A stretch of DNA of 64,000 bases from Nymphaea colorata (taxonomy: Eukaryota; Streptophyta; Magnoliopsida; Nymphaeales; Nymphaeaceae). Location: the NCBI RefSeq assembly GCF_008831285.2, contig NC_045148.1, positions 1,800,001-1,864,000 on the forward strand, read 5' to 3'. The notes beneath the pieces were generated by a model. It saw nothing but the letters and a program-made list of their open reading frames with translations, was not told the DNA's origin and ran no database searches. How positions within the stretch are numbered: position 1 is the stretch's first letter; every line of letters starts with the position of its first letter. A program made the translations under genes and the position numbers. Below are positions 59,913 through 64,000 of the stretch, one piece after another.

Positions 59913-61059
59913 CCAGAATCACAAAGCTAACGATCTCCTAGTTATAAGGAATATGTGAATCTAGTAACTTTAAAAGATTTTTTTTTTTAACAAAAGACAT
60001 GCTTGAAATTTGGTGGCCTAACAAAAACATGCTTTAATGTGGATTCATGTACCTTAACCACCTCTTTTTTTTTTTGTAATCTAAGCAGTTAAATGAAAGA
60101 ACTCAAACTTTAGAATGTTTCGTGAAGCTTTCATTTTTTTCAAAAAGTCTAGCTTGGTAGAAAACTAGCTCAGCAGAAATTTCCATTGGCTTGGCCAATT
60201 GGAAGCAGGAGCATCAGAAGGGAAACGATTCTTGGCCGTCCATAGACAACCTGCGGTGTTGAGGAGGAGATGCTTTCTTCAGACCCTCCAAAACATTTAA
60301 AATCTTAGCCTGATTTTTCTGGAGCGACATATCAGTATGACTTCTACCTGGGCAACAAGAGTTCCGTGCATCTTGAGCAGAAATCTGCACAGGGATACAC
60401 GACAAAGACTCATGGCGTGTCCAGTTCTTTTACTTGAACCTTGGAAATTCAACAGATTTTCTGATATTCAACTCTAAGAAAGCTCTGGTGCCCGAGTCCA
60501 CATACATCTCCACATAATCAGATTCAGTCCTGAGCCACGTCCTTACGGTCTGTCTCCTGTCCTATCCTCATTCTCCCTCTTCAAGGTTCTGTGTCGTGTA
60601 ATGGTCGCCATTGCTTTCTTCTTCTGGACTGCGCGTTGAAGTTGATCCGTTTTCTATGTACCTTATTGATCCAAATTCGATTTGCAGAGACTCCTACCTG
60701 CGTGCCGTAGTTTCAATCTCGAAGCTGTTCATATGGATGGCGGTGTTCATTCCACCATAGCACATAATGGCAGCTCGATATTATCTTTTTAAACCCAAAA
60801 GACCACCGATTTCCTTCCTCTTGAAAGTAGAATTCTCAGGTTGATTCACAGGGAGAACAAGAACTTAAATAATCGAAGATCTAAAGTAGAATCCAAGGGT
60901 TGTTTCAACGCAACATGACAAGTTATCCCTTTTTGAAGTCTCATTTTGTTCAAGCCTGATATGAATGACACAATAAAGGGGTTATACAAAGCTATCCAGT
61001 GTGGAAGTGGGCCAATATTTCTACTGACAAAGGGCATTCTTTTGTTAGAAACCAGGTCC

Positions 61060-61083
61060 TCTCTCTCTCTCTCTCTCTCTCTC
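61060..61083. repeat. CT microsatellite
   Basis: A pure TC run of about 24 bp, 0.8 kb upstream of Csl copy 2, with no counterpart at that place in unit A. Confidence 0.8.
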
Positions 61084-61863
61084 AGCGCCAAGAGAAAAGA
61101 CGAGAAGAAAAAGACAAAAGGATCTTTTATGTGATTCGGAGACTAAGGTTCTCCTACATTCATAACCACATAAGTTATTTCTTTAAATCTCAGAAAGATC
61201 GAACATCCCCCCTTTTTCTTAAACACGAGGATTAGGGCAAAACCACAAAAAAAATTAAATAAATGCCCTTAACATGAAGTTTGATCCACAGAAATACATT
61301 AAGGAAGCCTATTAATCACACCCCAACATCTTTAGTGCCTGTTGTACTTACTCGAAACTTCTTAATGGGTTGTTAATGCTGTCTCTATAGCCATAGAAAT
61401 CCAGGATGGTGATAATTTGTTTGACTGTGATCTTGCTTCATTGTAGGGGTTGGCTTGCTGAGTTTGATAGCTGTTGAGGCAAGCTTAGAGGAACTAGTGC
61501 TCAACCTTGAGGGACATGTTCAGGACGTCGCCAAGGGGAAGCTCTCTTAAGAGCTCTTGGTCCCTTCAACTTGGGAACCAAGGAGCAGTGATGGCCTCCT
61601 TGGGAATTCATTCACTTCAATTTGGGAACCAAGGAAGCAGGAATTCATTTCCTTGAATTAGGTAGCTGACATCATTGATTGTTAATCAATTCTAGCAAAA
61701 AAGAAAAGGGGATGGGGCAGCATCCAGTTGGGCAGCTTCCTAACTTCCTTTTCTTTAAATGCTCAATAATTGATCTTCATAACGCAGAAAGAGATTGCAA
61801 GCATTATTTTTATGAACCTGTAGGGTTTCCTGTTTCTCACTAAGAGAGAGAGAGAGAGAGAGG

Positions 61864-64000
61864 ATGAAGGGATCAGGAGGTCTTCCTCTGCAGGAGAGGG
61901 TAGAGCACCCCAACACAGTGGAGAGGCTCTTTCTCTGCATCCTCTCAGTTCTCATCCTGTGCTTGCTCCTCTACCGGCTGGCCGTCTTGCCGGAGCTGCC
62001 TGGCGGCGTGGCCTTCGGTGTGTGGCTGGCGGCCTTTCTTTGCGAGTGCTGGTTCGCCTTCATGTGGGTGTTGTCCTTCAACTGCAAGTGGCACTTCATT
62101 GAGCACAAGACCTTCCCCGATCGTCTCCTTCAGAGGTGAGATAAACCACGAATCTACAGAAACAGAGAGGGAGAGAGAGAGAGAGCATGAAATTCCTTGC
62201 AACTACGAAGTCACTTACTCCAAAAGCTCTGGAATTTGCAGGTTCAAATCATCTGAAGAGTTTCCTGCCATGGATGTGTTCGTCACCACAGCCGATCCGG
62301 TGATGGAGCCTCCCATCATCACCGTTAACACCGTACTCTCCATTCTCGCCGTTGACTACCCAGCTTCGAAGATCGCCTGCTATGTGTCGGATGATGGTTG
62401 CTCGCCCATCACCTTCTTCTCTCTAATAGAGGCCTCCAAGTTTGCTCACTCGTGGGTTCCCTTCTGCAAGAAGTATAGATTAGAGTGCAGGGCTCCCTTC
62501 AACTACTTCTCTCAGTCGCAAGCAGGCGACGCCCACAACCCATCCTCTACTTTCCATCAAGACTGGAAGGAGATGAAGGTAAGGACTTTTAAACGGATGG
62601 AATCGGCATAATAAAACACTGAGTATTAACTGATCAATTAGATTTCCTTCTGCGTATTTTATCTCATTACTCGATTGTGGTGTTTGAGATAATCGTGTCT
62701 AGTGTTGTTGTAGATCTTAATCGTATTTTTTTCTATATCCGATCTGTTCGAAAGGATTGAGCATATTCGTTTCAGAGCTGAGCTGCACACAATGAGTGGA
62801 GCAAAGTCGAGAATAAACTTGACTTCAATTCTAGTTCTACTCAATCTTAAATATAAACTCGAGTACGTTAACAATTGGAGTTTGAGTTAGTCGAATTCGA
62901 TTCCATTAAATTCAACTCCACTAGACTTTAATCTTATATTTTATTTTACGTTTTCAATTTTCCCTCCCTTTTTTTGTTTTTACGTTTTTTAATTTTCCCT
63001 CTGTTTTTTCCTCTCTTCACCACCACGCAGCCACGTTTAATTTTACGTTAATTTATTACACCTCACTTTCACATTTTTCTCTTTCCTCACCATTTTTTCC
63101 TCCCATTTTTATCTTTTATCACCGCGTCTTTTTACTTCCCAATGTCATTAATGAGCAGCAGCATTAATGAGCGCCTTTTTTTCTTCCATGGGTGCTGCGA
63201 CCCATCGAGGAGGGCAAGCAGTCTCGGAAAGTGCATGTGGAGTTCGAGTGGAGTTGACTAAACATAAGTCGAGTCAGTTTTTGATTCAGCTCGTGTGCAT
63301 CCCTAGTTCCACATCCCATATGTTGACATCTCCATAAACGGCCACATTCCTCCTGTGAATTTGTTTTGAGATTGTTTTCCCTAGGGAGCATATGAAGAGC
63401 TTGTTAAGAAGATAGCAGAGGTGGCCAAGAAATCAATTCCAGATAAATTTTCAGGAGAGGAATTTTCAGATTTTGCACGAGTCGAGAAGCGGAATCATCC
63501 TTCTATCGTTAAGGTACGCAACCCCAACATTTTTTGGGTGTAATGTATGGTTGAGATTGTACCCACTTTTACATCTCGAATCAAACAAGGGTGAGATTGT
63601 CCTGATGACATAGCCTTTTAATTTGTTGGTATGGAATCAGATTATAAACGAGCACACGGGAAGACAGGATGATCAAGTACCGCACTTGATTTATGTATCG
63701 AGAGAGAAACGACCTTCCCATGGACACCATTTTAAAGCGGGCGCCATGAACGTTCTGGTACTGGACAAACACGGCACCTGTCTCCCTGAACCCAGACGGC
63801 TCGGGCCAGACCCCAGCCGGTTTGCCGCAGATCCTTTTGTTTGACTTTGTTGACTTGGTTGGCATGTTCAGACTAGAGTGTCCGCTGTGATGACAAACGC
63901 ACCATTCATGCTGAACCTGGACTGCGACATGTTTGTGAACAACCCCAAGGTGATGCACAATGCCCTGTGCCTCTTGCTAGGGTTTGAGTCCGAGGCTCGA
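61864..64000 (+). CDS. Cellulose synthase-like glycosyltransferase (CslB/CslH type), copy 2, 5' part
   Basis: Exons 61864-62135, 62242-62578, 63385-63513, 63641-63757 and 63872-64000 (cut by the window edge) encode the first 328 residues. Exons 1-4 have exactly the lengths of copy 1 and all splice sites are kept. N-terminal membrane segments, SDDG and DCD are present; the third Asp and QxxRW lie beyond the window. The protein differs from copy 1 at scattered positions (about five in exon 1's 90 residues), and no stop or frameshift is seen, so it looks functional. The start ATG follows a GA run. Intron 2 is 806 bp against 239 bp in copy 1 because of an insertion. Confidence 0.87.
62777..63306. 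mobile_element. Short non-autonomous DNA transposon in Csl copy 2 intron
   Basis: About 530 bp present in intron 2 of copy 2 but absent from copy 1. The ends are inverted: AGCTGCACACAATGAG on the left and CTCGTGTGCATCCCTAG on the right, with GAGT/GTCGAG-rich subterminal repeats. This style is common among hAT-type non-autonomous elements; the superfamily is inferred, and no target duplication could be fixed. Confidence 0.6.

Larger units (their letters stand above)
58547..61863. other. Non-coding part of unit B upstream of Csl copy 2
   Basis: Matches 41600-44050 of unit A to about 60880, then diverges. No gene supported. A CT microsatellite lies at about 61060-61083, and a near-repeated phrase (TTGGGAACCAAGGA) at about 61571 and 61622. 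A GA run directly precedes the Csl start (61844-61861), as it does in unit A (45117-45128). Confidence 0.55.
52607..64000. repeat. Tandem segmental duplication, unit B (with Csl gene 2)
   Basis: Second unit, homologous to 41465 onward. It starts abruptly at the break in the copia fragment and runs past the window end. It differs from unit A by the copia insertion (52742-58546 including one target copy), an intron insertion in Csl copy 2, and the lack of the 91-bp local duplication. Confidence 0.88.

Noticed and set aside
1-64000. tRNA, rRNA, CRISPR or bacterial operon
   Set aside because: Nothing of the kind was seen; the tRNA-like matches are only the retrotransposon primer sites.

Overview
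This is nuclear DNA of a flowering plant. The evidence is split genes with GT-AG introns, a plant receptor-like kinase, an ASHH1-type SET-domain gene, a tandem pair of plant cellulose synthase-like (CslB/CslH-type) genes, and plant LTR retrotransposons primed by initiator-Met tRNA. The species cannot be told from the sequence. I found no rRNA, tRNA, CRISPR array or prokaryotic operon.

Layout. 1-1531: AT-rich intergenic DNA. 1537-13414: a complete, very young Ty3/gypsy chromovirus on the minus strand, with 3507-bp LTRs that differ at only six sites by eye and a perfect 5-bp target duplication. It nevertheless carries an in-frame stop and lacks a catalytic integrase aspartate. 15118-18974: a two-exon receptor-like kinase without an ectodomain. 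22073-24570: a seven-exon RING-CH membrane E3 ligase. 25442-33473 (minus): an 11-exon ASHH1/SDG26-like histone methyltransferase whose large third intron holds two short mobile elements between TA microsatellites. 36367-37377: a lysine-rich, probably nuclear protein of unknown function, transcribed away from the SET gene.

41465-64000 is a tandem segmental duplication of about 11 kb per unit. Each unit has about 3.5 kb of shared non-coding DNA followed by a Csl gene. Unit A is complete (45130-49874, 768 aa) and ends inside a decayed minus-strand copia element. Unit B starts exactly where that copia fragment is cut off. It was later invaded by a second, degenerate copia element (52742-58538), for which unit A preserves the empty site. 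The unit B Csl gene (61864 onward) is intact as far as it is visible and leaves the window in exon 5.

No new molecular system could be supported. The main points of interest are the structure and defects of the young chromovirus, the order of events recorded at the Csl duplication, and two small non-autonomous repeat families. Gene models were built by hand from splice sites and reading-frame continuity; no alignments or database searches were run.
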